From NCBI RefSeq assembly GCF_019097595.1, contig NC_080714.1, positions 22,470,259-22,534,258 on the forward strand: a stretch of 64,000 nt of DNA. The letters are read 5' to 3'. The notes under the pieces are model-generated. The model searched no databases and was not told where the DNA came from. It was given only the letters and a program-made list of their open reading frames with translations. Shown here in pieces: positions 10,947 through 23,125 of this stretch. Positions within the stretch are counted from its first letter, which is position 1; each line of letters opens with the position of its first letter. The position numbers were made by a program, and so were the translations under genes. The DNA comes from Hemibagrus wyckioides (Eukaryota; Chordata; Actinopteri; Siluriformes; Bagridae).

Positions 10947-13082
10947 CTTTTGTATTTTCCAAACAACTGACAAAAATTTAATAATGATATTTTCTTCACA
11001 CGCCTCAAAAACCAGAGAGCAGAGACTCTTTTCCTACACCCGATCCCTGCGTAGGGAATAAAAACCAGACAGATTCATTGTACTGCATTCAATTTCGCTT
11101 CTCGATTACATTGTTTCCAGCTAGTCCTCGTGATGGCTGGGATGGCGAGAAGAAAATAGGTTACCGAGTTGTAAAGGACATTCTGCTCTACTATATAGTC
11201 CTTCAAGACAAGAATAATGAGGTTAGCCACAGAGAGGCAGAGTGAGGGAGCCTCACTTAATGTGCCATGTGGAGCAGACTGTGCAATCAAAGTCAATGGG
11301 AGAGATGGAGCTCAGGGGATCGAGTACTGCTCCACTTCCTCGGAATCACCCCATCCCCCTGATGCACCCAAAAACCACCCAATCTACCTGGATACATTAC
11401 TTCTGGGTCTATAACACTATACTAGGAATGGAGATTAAGGTTAGTTAGTTTGCTGGATTCTTTGCAGTAGTTTGGCCGTAGACATAGATATGTGCACTCT
11501 AAATGGGTGTATATGTGCTTTAGAGTGCACATGTCAATCCTATCTCCAGCACCAGCTCTGTATTTAACACTTTCTAATATATTTTCTTTCCAATATATTT
11601 TCTTCAAGCTCAGTTTCAATCCTGAGTTGAAAATCCTTGATTTTGTGTAGCTGCTGCTACATGACACGGTAGGGGATTTGGGCCAGCTTTATTGAACCCT
11701 GTGGAAAGTCTCCTGAGGTTCTGCAGCATTCTGCCTGTCTGTGTGTGTGAGTGTGTCTGTGTGAGTGTGTGTGTGTGTGTGTATTTGTGAATGCGCTTGT
11801 GTGTACATGATGCATCACCACATCCTGCGCTGTTACAAAACACCAGTCAACGTGATGTTTGCTTCTTTTTTTTTTTCCTTCGATGGATTACAGTGGCGTA
11901 GACCAAATAGTCTGGTGATTCACTTTGGACTTAATGGTGGGAACAGCACCAACCGAAGAAACTGCATTGATGGAATGATATAATTTTAAAACTGAACTTT
12001 ACACTCTCATCTTTTTTTACATCACTGTACAATAAAGTAGCACATATGGTGCCATAATGGAGGACAAAATGAAACAGAGAGACATTTTTTTCTAAATTTT
12101 ATTTTACTGTTTTCTCTGCTTCAACGTGTTTTAGGATTATACATTTGAACCTATGGCCTAAACCATCAACCAAAAATCACATATAAACAATTGGTTTAAT
12201 AAATAGTCTGGGAAAGTCTAGGAAGTCTTAGCACTTAGGCTAGAAGGCAATTGATGTAGTCTAGCTCTGGCTGTATGACTGTGAATTATAATTTACTGTC
12301 AAAAAACCCTACAGTACAGGTAGATGTTTGTACCCCAAAGGGGACAAAAAATGTAAATGTAAAGGCACAATACATTCACTTTCTCATGTAACTAAACTAT
12401 AAAAGCCTCAGTGTTTGCACCATGAAGGCAAGAACTTGGTACATATTTGTCTGAGAGTGATGGAGCCCACTCAAGAATTTATCAGGTCATTGAGTGTGGC
12501 TATGTATTCATCTTAGTTTTAGGTTTGTTAGCTTGTTAGCATTTGGTCTTATTCTTATTTGGGATGCTGCCAAATACAGTGTTGTTAGGCTTCAGCATAC
12601 CACAGTACAGTACACTAATTTCAGTATTATAGTTAATAACAAAGATCTCCCTACTCTAAACACACACAACAATAATCAAGTTATGATTCGGAACATATGA
12701 TAAGAACCCATGCACTTGGACAATACAGTTTGTACTTAATTAGTTAAAAAGACATTTCTTAAGTAATGTTAATTAGCTTGATTAGTCAACGTTACAAAAC
12801 TCTAAACTGTAATATTAAAAAAAAAACCATAATGCTAACAAAGCACCAGAGCTAATACGCATTGCTTGTTAAATAGCTTACTTAAATATTCATCAAATAA
12901 ACTGAAAGAACTGTTTATTCTGTCCATGACGTAAAATAACGTCAGTTTTAATCTATTCATTATCAGCACTTTGTCAAATGTAACTTATTATTTGTATTGT
13001 AAATAAATATTTCTAGTCAACTAGAAATATATATTGGCAGTAAAACACCTCAATCATATTTATTACATCTTTTTTTTAGGCA
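10947..13082 (+). other. pde4d: Intron, no gene seen
   Basis: Mixed intronic DNA. It holds a 14-bp-stem inverted repeat (11490-11532), a GT tract (about 11740-11786), a T run at 11867-11878 and a small AT palindrome (13007-13030). Open frames at 11075-11448 and 11422-11983 show no recognisable protein features. Confidence 0.45.
11490..11532. repeat. Inverted repeat, 14-bp stem
   Basis: ATGTGCACTCTAAA (11490-11503) and TTTAGAGTGCACAT (11519-11532) are exact reverse complements around a 15-nt loop. There is no T-tract or context that would give it a function. Confidence 0.85.
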
Positions 13083-14834
13083 GTGATGAAAGAAAATGGG
13101 TGTGGGTCAAAACCTGGTCAAGTCAAGACATAAACATGAACGAGTAAAAAAGCAGCAACAAGAAAAACAGGGCATGAATCATGGCTTAGAAACATACATT
13201 AACATGGAGGGGGGACTTCGTACTGAAACAATGAAACACAAGGGCTTAAACAGACAAACTGACACAGAATAAACTGGTGAGAGAAATCATGCCACACTAG
13301 GAAGCTAAACCAGTCACAAGACAAGGGTGGAGACAAAACCTGAAGCAAATTTTTTTTGCATGCCTATATAAACATAAACCACAAAAGCAGTGTTCAATGC
13401 TATTTATAGATTTTAAATGCTAAATGGAAATTCATGAGAGAACCTCCTCAATAAGCTGCAGCTCCCTGAAGCAGGAAACCAGGGGCACAGAGTCTGGCCA
13501 AAAGGAGCCACATCCTTTGCAGAGTGGGCAGGTGTAGTCATGTCCTCTGCAGAGCAGGGGGTGGAGCAATGTCCCTCAGAGGAGGAGCGACGTAGTTTGT
13601 GAAGTGTGGAAGCAGAACAACTCTCTTTGCAAAAAATGGGAGGCCGGCACAGAACTCTGGAAATCAGCCTAGCATCTGGTCAGGAGTGGAGTCCAGGTGC
13701 TCTGTGAATCAACATGCCTGCATCATGAGCAGGCTTTTATGGACAGGGGTCTGATGACTCAGGGAGCCGACAGGTTAGGTGGCAGAACGACAACATCATC
13801 TGCGAATTCATCTGGTGGCGGGACAATGATGTCTGCTGGTAGAGTAGCGATGACATCATCCAAGAAGACAGGAAGTGAAGTGTCACTGTCATCCGCAAAG
13901 TCAGGAGGTGGTGCGATGACATTATCCACAATGTCAGGAGATGGTGCGATGACATTATCCACAGTGTCAGGAGGTGGCACAATGACATCCTCGTCAGAAC
14001 GTGGCAGTGGACTGGACTGGGTGTGAGAGGCCTCGCTGACCTTGAGCTTTGGCTTGGCTTGAGAGGCTGCCTTGTCGGCCTTGTGCTTAGGCTTGGCTGG
14101 GGAGACCATCTTCTCTGTCCTGTGCTTCGGCATGGCTTGAGACTTCATTCCTCCTCTGTCTCCAGTTGTCCTCTCAGTGAAGCTGCCTGTGTTTGTCCGA
14201 CTGCGTTTGGCCGACATACCAAAAATAATTCTAGGGGAGGTTTGTACCTGTGCAATAAAAATGTCTTCTCAGGAGGCTGGGAAAAAACTCTGCTGTGATG
14301 TCCAGGCTTAGATGTTGTCATGAGACCAGGGTTTCAGCTCCTTGAACTGCTCTGCTGGAAAGCCTTGATAATACGAACCTCACTCTGTCTCTCTCATCAG
14401 GCTTAGGATCCGCCAAGTGCATCCAGTACAGTTTGTACTGCAAGATTGATCCGTCCAATGGAAACCTGATGCCATCATATTTGCTCGGTGCAACCCAGAG
14501 AACTGAGAGCAGGAAATGCACCAAGTCGTATGCTGGCGTAAAAAGCGGGAGAGGGCGCGGCTTATCGGACTTGCGAGAGCTCTTTTTTGCTATGCAAAAC
14601 CCTAACCATAATTCACTTTGCTCTTTTTGGGCAAAGTCGGCTGTAATTTGTGGTTTCGGTGCAGAAATAACAGGACACAAGCATGGAAGATCAATGTTTA
14701 CTTTATTTGGGCAAATCCAACAATCCTCATTAAAGTCCCCAGCATAACACAGGCAGACAACATTAAACAAGTATAATCCATAATCCAGAAATGTAAACAC
14801 AAGTATGGGTCAAAATCAGGAAGGAGTCTCCAGT
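13083..14834 (-). mobile_element. Retrotransposon-like remnant with gag-like fragment
   Basis: The minus strand carries two informative open stretches. One (14800-14318) contains the segment DPKPDERDRVRFVLSRLSSR preceded by a DGS-x-LQYKLY stretch, resembling the capsid part of Ty3/gypsy-like fish gag proteins. The next (14217-13759) is low-complexity: Lys/Pro-rich repeats then acidic units of the form D-x-V-I-A-P-P-P-D. They are in broken register, and I see no protease, reverse transcriptase or LTRs. Left and right limits are estimated from 'gggtcaaaa' wording at each side. It could instead be another repeat class; family assignment is inference. Confidence 0.4.
13759..14217 (-). pseudogene. 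Low-complexity acidic-repeat ORF, probably transposon-derived
   Basis: A 152-codon open frame. Residues about 1-60 are Lys/Ser/Pro-rich with repeated AKPKHKADKA-type units; residues about 75-150 repeat the pattern D-(D/N)-V-I-(A/V)-P-x-P-D with V/A-D spacers. The repeats come from about 33-bp DNA duplications (GATGACATTATCCACA recurs at about 13915 and 13948). No signal peptide, membrane segment or known domain is visible. It lies in the 13083-14834 remnant, so I treat it as part of that element and not as a host gene. Confidence 0.4.
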
Positions 14835-14835
14835 G

Positions 14836-14896
<61 letters not shown>
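14835..14896. repeat. TCTA tetranucleotide microsatellite
   Basis: About 15 uninterrupted TCTA units. Immediately before it, AAGGAGTCTCCAGTGTC (14819-14835) matches part of the R3 repeat described at 16549-16740. Confidence 0.97.
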
Positions 14897-15934
14897 TAAA
14901 TGTGACTAGAAATCAGTAAAAAGTGTGTGCAAATCACCCCATCACTGATTATTTTCCTTATGATGAAACTACTGAAGCTAACCAGTTACTTTAGAAACAA
15001 TAATAGTAATGGTTTATTAATGTGGACATTGTTATACTTTGCCAAATATTATCCTTTAATTGTCATTAAAGGAGCAAGGAGCAATGTTAGAAAAGTATGT
15101 AAAATATGATGAAAAAGAAATTGGTTAAGCCATGGCCTCAGCACAAGTGTATTAAGTGGCTGAAAAATTGTTGTAAACCTTTTGGTTTGAAATGTTTGTT
15201 TGTGTTTGGATGGGCTTCCTGTTAGTCATTTTCTAGACAGTCTAGATCTTGGGAGTGGAGCTTCCTGGATATGGGCTCAAAAATCAAATGTCAAACCCAT
15301 CTACTTACCTAATGCACCTGTTTATCACCTGAGGCCTAAAATTAGTTATGGAACCCTTACACAGAAAAATGTGAGGACTGAAGGTTCTCCTCTCCTGTCC
15401 TCTTTTATTCTGTTGCGTATAACACATGCTGCTTTCATCACCGCTTTATAGTATTGACATGCTGATCTAAAAATAGGTCTCAGAGTTCTCTCTCATGTTT
15501 CAGACTGCTTCCCTTCCATAACAAGATAATAATGTAAAATAATATCCAGCATATCTAGTATATTTGATTGTGCTTGTTTCAGACAGGGACAGTAATGTCA
15601 TCCTTCCCTTTCCACCAAATGGCATTTTAAGGGGCACGTTATTACCCATGCTGAAATAACGGCATGCTTGCCAAAGCAATGAAATGAGAAAATGAGTTAA
15701 TGCTGGAAGCCTTTCACCCTGCTTCAGCAAATGCAAATTTACACTTCACTTTTAGACCTGCGATATATGTGTCCACTGTTTATACAGAAGGTTAGCTGGG
15801 CCAAGGTTCTGAGATTCTGAGTCATTTTCTACTTTTTAAAAAAAAATAACTAAGTAAGGTTAAAATGTTGAAGAAGCTTTCTTTCATAATGATTAATGGA
15901 CTTTTGGTCATGAAATAACGTAATGTCATTTCTA
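14897..15934 (+). other. pde4d: Intron, no gene seen
   Basis: AT-rich intronic sequence without recognisable repeats or exons. Short frames at 15200-15451 and 15500-15736 lack protein features. Confidence 0.45.
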
Positions 15935-16740
15935 ACACACTGCTGCTGAAATCTCAATTCTGACTGGTCAGGAAGATTTATACCAAAGAAATGTTTATTT
16001 CAACGTGCTTGTTATATATTATGCACCGATCAGGCATAACATTATGAGCAGTGACAGGTGAAGTGAATAACACTGATTATCTCCTCATCATGGCACCTGT
16101 TAGTGGGTGGGATATATTAGGCAGCAAGTGAACATTTTGTCCTCAAAGTTGATGTGTTGGAAGCAGGAAAAATGGGCAAGTGTAAGGATTTGAGTGTGTT
16201 TGACAAGGGCCAAATTGTGATGGCTAGACCACAGGATCAGAGCATCTCCAAAACTGCAGCTCTTGTGGGGTGTTCCCAGTCTGCAGTGGTCAGTATCTAT
16301 CAAAAGTTGTCCAAGGAATGAACAGTGTTGAACCGGCGACAGGGTCATGGGAGTCCAAGGCTCACTGATGCACGTGGGGAGCGAAGTCTGGCCCGTGTGA
16401 TCCGATCCAACAGACGAGCTACTGTTGCTCAAATTGCTGAAGAAGTTAATGCTGGTTCTGAATACACAGTGCATGATGCTCTTTTGGCGGCAAAAGGGGG
16501 ACCAACACAATATTAGGCAGGTGGTCATAATGTTATGCCAGGTCGGTGTATATGTTATTGCTTCTGCAGTAATATCTTACATGGTTTGTGTGGTGGACCT
16601 CCACATAAAAGTTGTGTGTGAGAAGATTGTTAGAAGGAGTCTCCAGTGTCAGCGCTTTTTAACAATCCCTTGGTCAGTGTCATAGCTTTACCTTTTCACA
16701 CATGAGAAAGTATTCGGTTTGCTCTCCTCCTTCTTGGCAA
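15935..16740 (-). repeat. Interspersed repeat R3, split by a Tc1 insertion
   Basis: On the minus strand 16740-16549 then 16023-15935 read as one repeat: GCTGACACTGGAGACTCCTT, then a 'gcagaagcaataac' segment, then CCTGACCAGTCAGAATTGAG. The same order occurs uninterrupted at 24985-25340 and 27035-27345 on the + strand. The 525-bp Tc1 copy sits exactly between the two halves. Confidence 0.7.
16024..16548 (+). mobile_element. Tc1-like deletion derivative (copy 1)
   Basis: Ends CACCGATCAGGCATAACATT and AATGTTATGCCAGGTCGGTG form the inverted termini. Inside is a 5' transposase fragment beginning near 16168 ([22 protein letters not shown]) that runs through the paired-type DNA-binding region to RSNRRATVAQIAEEVNAGSE, then jumps to the carboxy end [10 protein letters not shown]. 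The whole catalytic DDE core is missing, so the copy cannot mobilise itself. An in-frame stop also breaks the DNA-binding part near 16318. Confidence 0.9.
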
Positions 16741-17929
16741 CATGTTAATTTCAAGAGGAAGAAGAAAGAGCAGCTCTTGAGAGAGCCCTGAAACTATGAG
16801 TGAAGAGATGAAGCTGTGTAGTGGATGTTCCATATCATTAAATGTAACTCTAAATGAATAAAGATACAATATGAGTTTTTCTTAAACAGGAAATTGTAAT
16901 CGTCAGCAAATTGCTGTGATAGAAGAATGAAGCACTATGGGAAATGATGTGACTTTTTTTTATTGGCTTTGTGATCCTGCTCAGTATGACCATGAACATG
17001 AGCTACAGTGTCACGGTCAAGTTACTGTCAGTCAGTAGATACTGAATGTGAATATAATCTTAGTCTTGGTGTTCCATGTTGATGCACTGTGGAAAAAGTT
17101 CATGATCTGCGTCTCGACCTCTCTCTCCTCCATGATGTCAATAATGATCCTGTATGGTGTGGAGAGCCTCGGTTAAGGAGCACCCAGATAAAGTGATTTT
17201 ATTTGTCTCACCCAGAAGGCGTTGTGCAGAATACTATTCAGTTATGCGCTATGTAGATCAGATGCAAAGTCAGTGTATAGGCTTCAGTGGTTTGAGACCA
17301 TAAATATTTATGAGAGATCAATTTTGCCAAAGTGGAATTAATCTTCTGGGGTGAGAATTGGATTTGGAAAAAAAAAAAAAAAAATCTGTCTATCTTTGTT
17401 AGGCTTTTTTTCTACTGTATTTTTCTTACTGAACTTACCTTTTTTTTGTCAGCAAAGATAGGAAAGGTTGCTCTGAGCTGAAGAACGAGGTGTAGTAATG
17501 CATAGTGAATGACACTTTAACATGCTGTGCTTTTATTTTTTTGTTCTGCTTTCCATACAATATGAGTGTCATTGTGCTTTATGTCCAGAAGATAGATATG
17601 TTTAAGTGACAGTCTCTTTCTGTCTGCTTTTCTTTCCCATCATGCCCTTTATTGTGGATTTTCTCCGGTTTGTCCCTGATGCCCAATTACATCTGTAAGG
17701 TAAGAGTGCCTGGGCTTCTGCTATTGATTGAATGCTATTGAAATAGCTTTGGTTGTCTTACCTTTTGTGTCCTGGTTTTCAGTGTGAGTGCGGCTGTTTA
17801 AAAGCTCCGCCACCACCGTGTGTGCATTACAGTGTAATATTATTCACAATGCAGAAGGTGTCAAGGTAGAAAAGGGGGGAAAGGGATTTCTTTCTTAGTT
17901 AAGAAAGGGCATGTTGTTTTGTGATAGTG
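16741..17929 (+). other. pde4d: Intron, no gene seen
   Basis: Intronic DNA with an A run (17368-17386) and no recognised exon or mobile element. Confidence 0.45.
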
Positions 17930-18270
17930 CACCTGGCTGTCAGGAAGTTCTCCGCTTTAATGAAAGGCCGTTGTTTGGACGTAGGAGAGCCGGCGTATTT
18001 TAAATGCCGCTGACATCCGCATTTATCTGCAGCCGCAGAGCCTGGGCATGCAGCATGCATTATTCAGAGAGGGGAAATCATCATGTCGAAATGAAATGTG
18101 TTTTAGTCCAGTTTTCCTCAACTTTAATGAAATCATTAACACAAGCTTCATTTTTATCCCTGTTGCCGGCCCCGCTGATAGGCTCTGACTGTAGCTCCTG
18201 GCAATCGGCACGATGAAGTCTGTCTCATCGACACGTGGGTGTGGGAGAGATTAATAGCCGGGCATGGAAT
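17930..18270. promoter_or_regulatory. Candidate conserved noncoding element
   Basis: A non-repetitive, base-balanced patch with CpGs, homeobox-type ATTA/TAAT cores and TGCATTATTCA-like octamer wording, with stops in all frames. It stands out from the decayed repeats around it. Conservation cannot be judged from one sequence; this is a guess from texture. Confidence 0.25.
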
Positions 18271-18995
18271 TCAATACTTGCAACTTGCCAGGGAGTATGA
18301 AAAAGAGACGCTGTTTAAAAAAGAAAGAAAAAATACAGTTAAATATTTGGTTATGCACTGCCTCCATATTGATGCTGTAAATCAGGGTTTGTTTTATTTC
18401 CTATTGCTCAATCATTTCGAACCGTTGATGAACTCTGTGCGACCCGTGAGGCATTTTTTTTTGCATGACAGGAATGTGCAGTGTCCTGCAATGTGCAGTG
18501 TTCTGCAAGGCCACAGCTGGTGCGTGTTTACTGCGGTTTTCAAGGATCCAGGCTTTGGGTCAGTCTTTCTGTCAGCAAGTGTCAAAGCCTCTGTAGGGGA
18601 GCGGATTGGTTTAGTGAAGAGAGAGATGAAAACAAATGTAAGGAAGTGAATGTGTCTCACACACACGCGTTTCTAATAAAGGTTGAGGGTTTGATGTATA
18701 TCTCTCTCTCTCTCTCTCTTGCGCTCTCAGTTGCCATTATAGGGGATTGTAACAAGATCCTTTGCTTTCAGGTTTTTTTTTTTACTTTTAGATCAAAGTA
18801 ACTGAAACAGTTCAGTTCATGCCATTAGCTACTGACAGAGTAGTGTTTGAATCATGATTTAACAAAACACTTGGACGACAACAGCAGGCGGTCAGAAATC
18901 CGTAGGTGTGAGCAAGAGTATGTTCATTTTGCTTCAGCTTTGCCAACTGCAATTTTCTACTCTTTTCTACAAGATGTTGTAGTTCCTCCTTTTGA
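18271..18995 (+). other. pde4d: Intron, no gene seen
   Basis: Contains a short TC repeat (18701-18719). A 136-codon open frame at 18239-18649 has no domain, no splice context and biased composition, so it is taken as chance. Confidence 0.45.
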
Positions 18996-19398
18996 TACAC
19001 TATATGGCCAAATGTTTGTGGACGCCTGACCGTTACATCCCTTTCCGGATTTATTCTCCCTTTAGTGTTATAATAATAACCTCAAATTTTCTGAGAAGGC
19101 TTTCCGCTAGATTTCAATGCATAGGTGTGGGGGTTTGTGATCATTCACTATAAGAGTATAAATGAGATCAGTGCAGTCAGTGCTCCAGTTAAACCCAAAG
19201 GTGTTCAGTGGGTTGGTTGAGAGTCAGGGCTCAGTGAAGGACACTTGAGTTTTATCCACTCAAAATGTGGCAGAACATGTATTTATAGAGCTCACTTTGT
19301 GCACAGGAGCAGTGTCAAGATTTGGGCCTCTGAGTTCCAGTGAAGGGAAACTGCAATGCTAAAGAACCACGTGGGTTTGGTGTTCAGATGTTTGGCCT
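18996..19398 (-). mobile_element. Decayed Tc1-like element
   Basis: Begins TACACTATATGGCCAAATGT and GTGGACGCCTGACC, the terminus of a common fish Tc1-like family, and ends with a degraded complement (GTTCAGATGTTTGGCC). Internal phrases GAGAAGGCTTTCCGCTAGAT and CTCACTTTGTGCACAGGAGC match the minus-strand transposase 3' half. Heavy decay; no coding capacity. Confidence 0.75.
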
Positions 19399-21141
19399 TC
19401 AGATCGCCGTCATTAATTGCTGACTTTTCATTAGCTTGAAAGCATAAAATTTCATAGTATCACATGTTGGTATAATACGAGTAAATGAACTGAGTATCAG
19501 TGTTGATGCTTCTGTAATAACAGGATATTCATCAGCCTCAGCCTGACGGTGCTCCTTTCAGAATCCATTGGGCATAATCAGAGGCCAGCGTACTGCACCA
19601 AAACCCCAACGGAGATAAATGCTTCATTTTATTCTATAGACTATTTTTGATATATTTATTTATTTAAATAACGGTGAGAAATGCAGAGATAACATCAAAG
19701 AGCAACAGCTTAAAAGCTGCGATAATAACTCCCATATTCACAAATCGATTATCCTTGATTATGATCTGTGATGGTATTTGCAGGTAATTGTATCTGGTCA
19801 TTTCCAGCTGTGATAAGAGAAAGAGTGGCTAGCTGAGGAGGAGCTCGAGCTGTGAATCACAACAAAAAAAATGTGAGCATGGTGTCTGGGAATCTAAGTC
19901 GTCCTTTTTGGACACCTTTGTGATTTGTATACAGCAGCTCTTCATGAACCAGACTGTAGTCTAACTGTTATCTCGTGTCAGGAGCCTGATGTGGCTGGTT
20001 TAGTTGCGGTTGAAAGGTCAGAGCCGGATCTGCTGCCTGCGTGGAAAACAGCGGCACGACACCGTGCTGCTGCATCTGCACTCCTGACATTTCTGGGCCA
20101 TTCTATCAAGCAGGGCCACGAGGAGACCCAAAACCCAGATTAGTTTTGAGGCCAGGTTGAGTGATAGTACTATTAGATTTCTTATTTCTTCCAGCTCTAT
20201 CTATTTCATAAGGTGTTTGTGCGTGCCTCAGAGTGTGTATACGTGCCTCGGTGAGTGTGTGTGTGTGTGTGTTTGTGTGTTTTGGGTCAAGCTATGAGCC
20301 ACTAAGTTTCCTCTGGCTCAGGTAACACGGAAAGCACGTAGCCACTCCAAACCCACGAAGAAGAATGCAAACATTTGTGTTTTTGGGGGTGGAAATTCTC
20401 ACTGCGTCAGTGGATTCATGCAGATGTTTTGCACAACGGCGCAAGAGCAGATTTGTTTTGCATCAGTACTGCATTAGACAGTGCTGTCATTTCATCTTAT
20501 CCATGTGACTGGGTTACATGACATCTCCAGCTGTGAACAATACACTCTTCACTGTCAGACCTATAAAAAAAAAAGCAGACCTAAACCCTGTCATTTCACA
20601 GCAGCGAGTGATTACAAAAGTATTTTTGTGTACGAGTCAACCAGTGGAGATTGGCTTTCAACCGCACTGTAATTTTGCTCTTGATGACTCACCCGCAAGT
20701 CATCAGACGCAAAAATTTCATAAATATCAGAGGAAAACGCACAAAACTTCCATTCTATATTTGTCAGTGCATACTCCGCCGAATAACATGAAGCCTAAAA
20801 CTTAAAGCATTAAACACAGAACACTTTAAAGCAAGATGAACAGATGGCGTGGGTCCCCAAATCCCACACTAACTGGAGCTCCGGGTTAGTGGTTTGGTTA
20901 TAATTATCTACAAGGATAGCCGATTGAAGTACTTTAGAAAATGAATCTTGGGAGTACCGAGTCTCAGATTCTTGAATTAATAAAATATCACAGATTAAAT
21001 CTCAGTACACGGATCAGAAGCGTGTGGAATGTAGTAGAGTGCTGCCATCTTGTGGTGAAAAACAATAAGTAACGCAGGATTTTCATATTTTGGTCTCAGG
21101 CTTCCTAAGGGCTGCTAGAAAAAGTAAATTAATAGCTTAAC

Positions 21142-21173
<32 letters not shown>

Positions 21174-22316
21174 GTTGTTGTTGTTGTTGTTTAGCTTGTT
21201 GCTAGCGATGTATCTGTCTGGTATCAGGGTTGATGTTCATTCTGCCCTGAAATTCTGGATGAATTTGGTATATTTACAGATTTGTTACACAGATATCTGT
21301 AATACCCTAAATAATAAGATATGTGATGTTAGCATGACCTGTGTTGTGTCACTTATCATCCTGATATTACTAAGAGGAGGTCTGTAAATGATACAGTAAC
21401 GTAAATGATGGGACTGTGTGCATGTGGGTTTCCTCCTTCCTCCAGAAAAATCCCCGGTTTCCTTCAGCATTCTCCAGTGTATCTTATAAATGGGAAATTT
21501 TCTGTCTTGCTGTGTTTGTTGTTTCCATGTCAGATTAGCTGAATTTTTTTTTTTTATTATTAGATCCAGAATTTTCTATTTTGATGATTATTGTATCATG
21601 AATACATACATTATGGAAATAAACCTAGTCTTGGTGCAGAAAGCATTTCCATCTAAGTGTGTGTCTGGACGTACTTTATAGCTGGCTCTCAAGCTTGCTT
21701 TGTCATCTTAGCTAAAGTAAGAGTAGCATGCAGCTCGCAGCCAATTATTCATGTAATCTTCTCAGTGTGACCTTTGGAGAAATGAAAGACTAGTGTGCCA
21801 GTGTGCGCTTTTTTTTTTCCTGCTCTCAGAAGAGACAGGCGCACATTTGTCTTGCACATATTAGATGCCTCGGTACTGTAAAGAAGGAGTCTGGAACTGA
21901 ATCTGCAGCACAGGCAGCCCCTGACAAGCTCGAGGTTTAGCAACAGATCATCTGTCAGTCTGCTGTAGCATTAGAGACTCGTACCAGCCTTCTGCAAATA
22001 CGTCTATCCGAGACTGTGACATCTGAGAGTTTTGATTATCCATACCCGAGGCAGTGGATGTCAGAGTCAGCAATTTTAGCACTTTCGAAACTCAAATTTC
22101 CACACTAACAGAAATAGTGCCAAGTCTAGAAGGTCTGAATTCATGCTGGATGAATAGTTAAGTAGAGACTCTGATCTAGAGTACTGATTGGTTGGATGGG
22201 ATGGTCCATGTCATTTGAGTTGTCCCTTGTTTACAGAACCAGGGACGTGACAGAGATTGTAGTTTTGCAGTGCAAAGATGTTTGACAGCTGCCAAAAAGT
22301 CTGCGTTGCTCAATAA
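19399..22316 (+). other. pde4d: Intron, no gene seen
   Basis: Holds a GT tract (20248-20280), a TTA/TTG trinucleotide run (21142-21192) and T runs. Open frames at 19925-20143 and 20481-20805 have no recognisable features. Confidence 0.45.
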
Positions 22317-22512
22317 CATTTACATTTCTGGTATTTTTTCAGATGCCCTTATTCAGGGCAACTAACAGGTTATCTTATTTTATACAACTGAGCAATAGAG
22401 GGTTAAGGGCCTTGCTGAAGGGCCCAGCAGTGGCAGCTTGGTGGACCTGGTATTTGAACTCACAACCTTTTGATTAATAGTCCAACAAGTTAACCACTAA
22501 GCTACCACATTA
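22317..22512 (-). mobile_element. tRNA-derived SINE (tail type 1)
   Basis: On the minus strand it starts with a pol III A-box-like TAGCTTAGTGGTTA and a B-box-like GTGAGTTCAAATACC, then the core CAGCAAGGCCCTTAACCCTC, then a tail complementary to ACATTTCTGGTATTTTTTCA, GATGCCCTTATTCAGGGCAA. The last part is the well-known fish SINE ending. Confidence 0.8.
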
Positions 22513-22955
22513 AAAGAATTGACTGCATGTCCCTTTAAGGTTTATTTTAAACTATTTTGCAAATGAATTAATCAATTGCCTTTAATTGGGATGTTTTTAA
22601 GGGACTCAGAAAAACAAATAGGTAATCACCATAACTGTCCATCAAATCCCACATGATGCAGAACTACCAGAATATTGGGTTTAATTAAAATCTTTTTTTT
22701 TTTCTGATTGGAAGTGTGTGGGATGATAAGTACTTCCGCATCTCCGGAATCCATCAGATGGCGCTTTCTGTACCGCAGTTCATTATTTTTTGGTTTCAGA
22801 GCTCCTCAGGAGGGCGCCAGTGTTGCAGAAAGCTATTCCGCGTACCCTGTTAAAGCACTGAGAGGCTCGGAGGAATGGATGCTCATAACCCGCACTCGGA
22901 TGTTTTGATGTGTCTCCGGACATTGTGGTTGTGGTGCTATTATAAGTGTAACAGC
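22513..22955 (+). other. pde4d: Intron with a CpG-rich patch (22720-22925)
   Basis: The patch has noticeably more CpG than its surroundings and contains CCATCAGATGGCGCT (22751-22765), a good fit to the CTCF core, plus GGAGGGCGCCAG some 55 bp on. An open frame at 22708-22908 shows no domain. It lies between the two pde4d promoters. Confidence 0.35.
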
Positions 22956-23125
22956 CTACACTTACATTTAAGTTATTTGGCCTCTATCCAGAGCGACTTC
23001 CATGTATCGTATTTATGCAACTGAGGGTTCGGGGCCTTGCTCGAGGGCCCAGCAGCAGTAGCTTGGTGGCAACTTAGGATCAGTAGTCCATTGCCTTAAC
23101 CACTGAGCTATTATTTCTAGCCTAA
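22956..23125 (-). mobile_element. tRNA-derived SINE (tail type 1), second copy
   Basis: CTCTATCCAGAGCGACTTCC, GGGGCCTTGCTCGAGGGCCC and CCTTAACCACTGAGCTA are the tail, core and A-box complement of the same SINE as at 22317-22512, in the same orientation. Confidence 0.8.

Noticed and set aside
10437..11061. Phe/Tyr-rich membrane-like open frames
   Set aside because: Artefacts of the T-rich minisatellite, repeated with each unit.
14835..14896. Regular short repeat array as a possible CRISPR
   Set aside because: It is a plain tetranucleotide microsatellite in a vertebrate genome, with no spacers.
18239..18649. 136-codon open frame
   Set aside because: No domain, no splice sites placed to use it, and composition of ordinary intron DNA.
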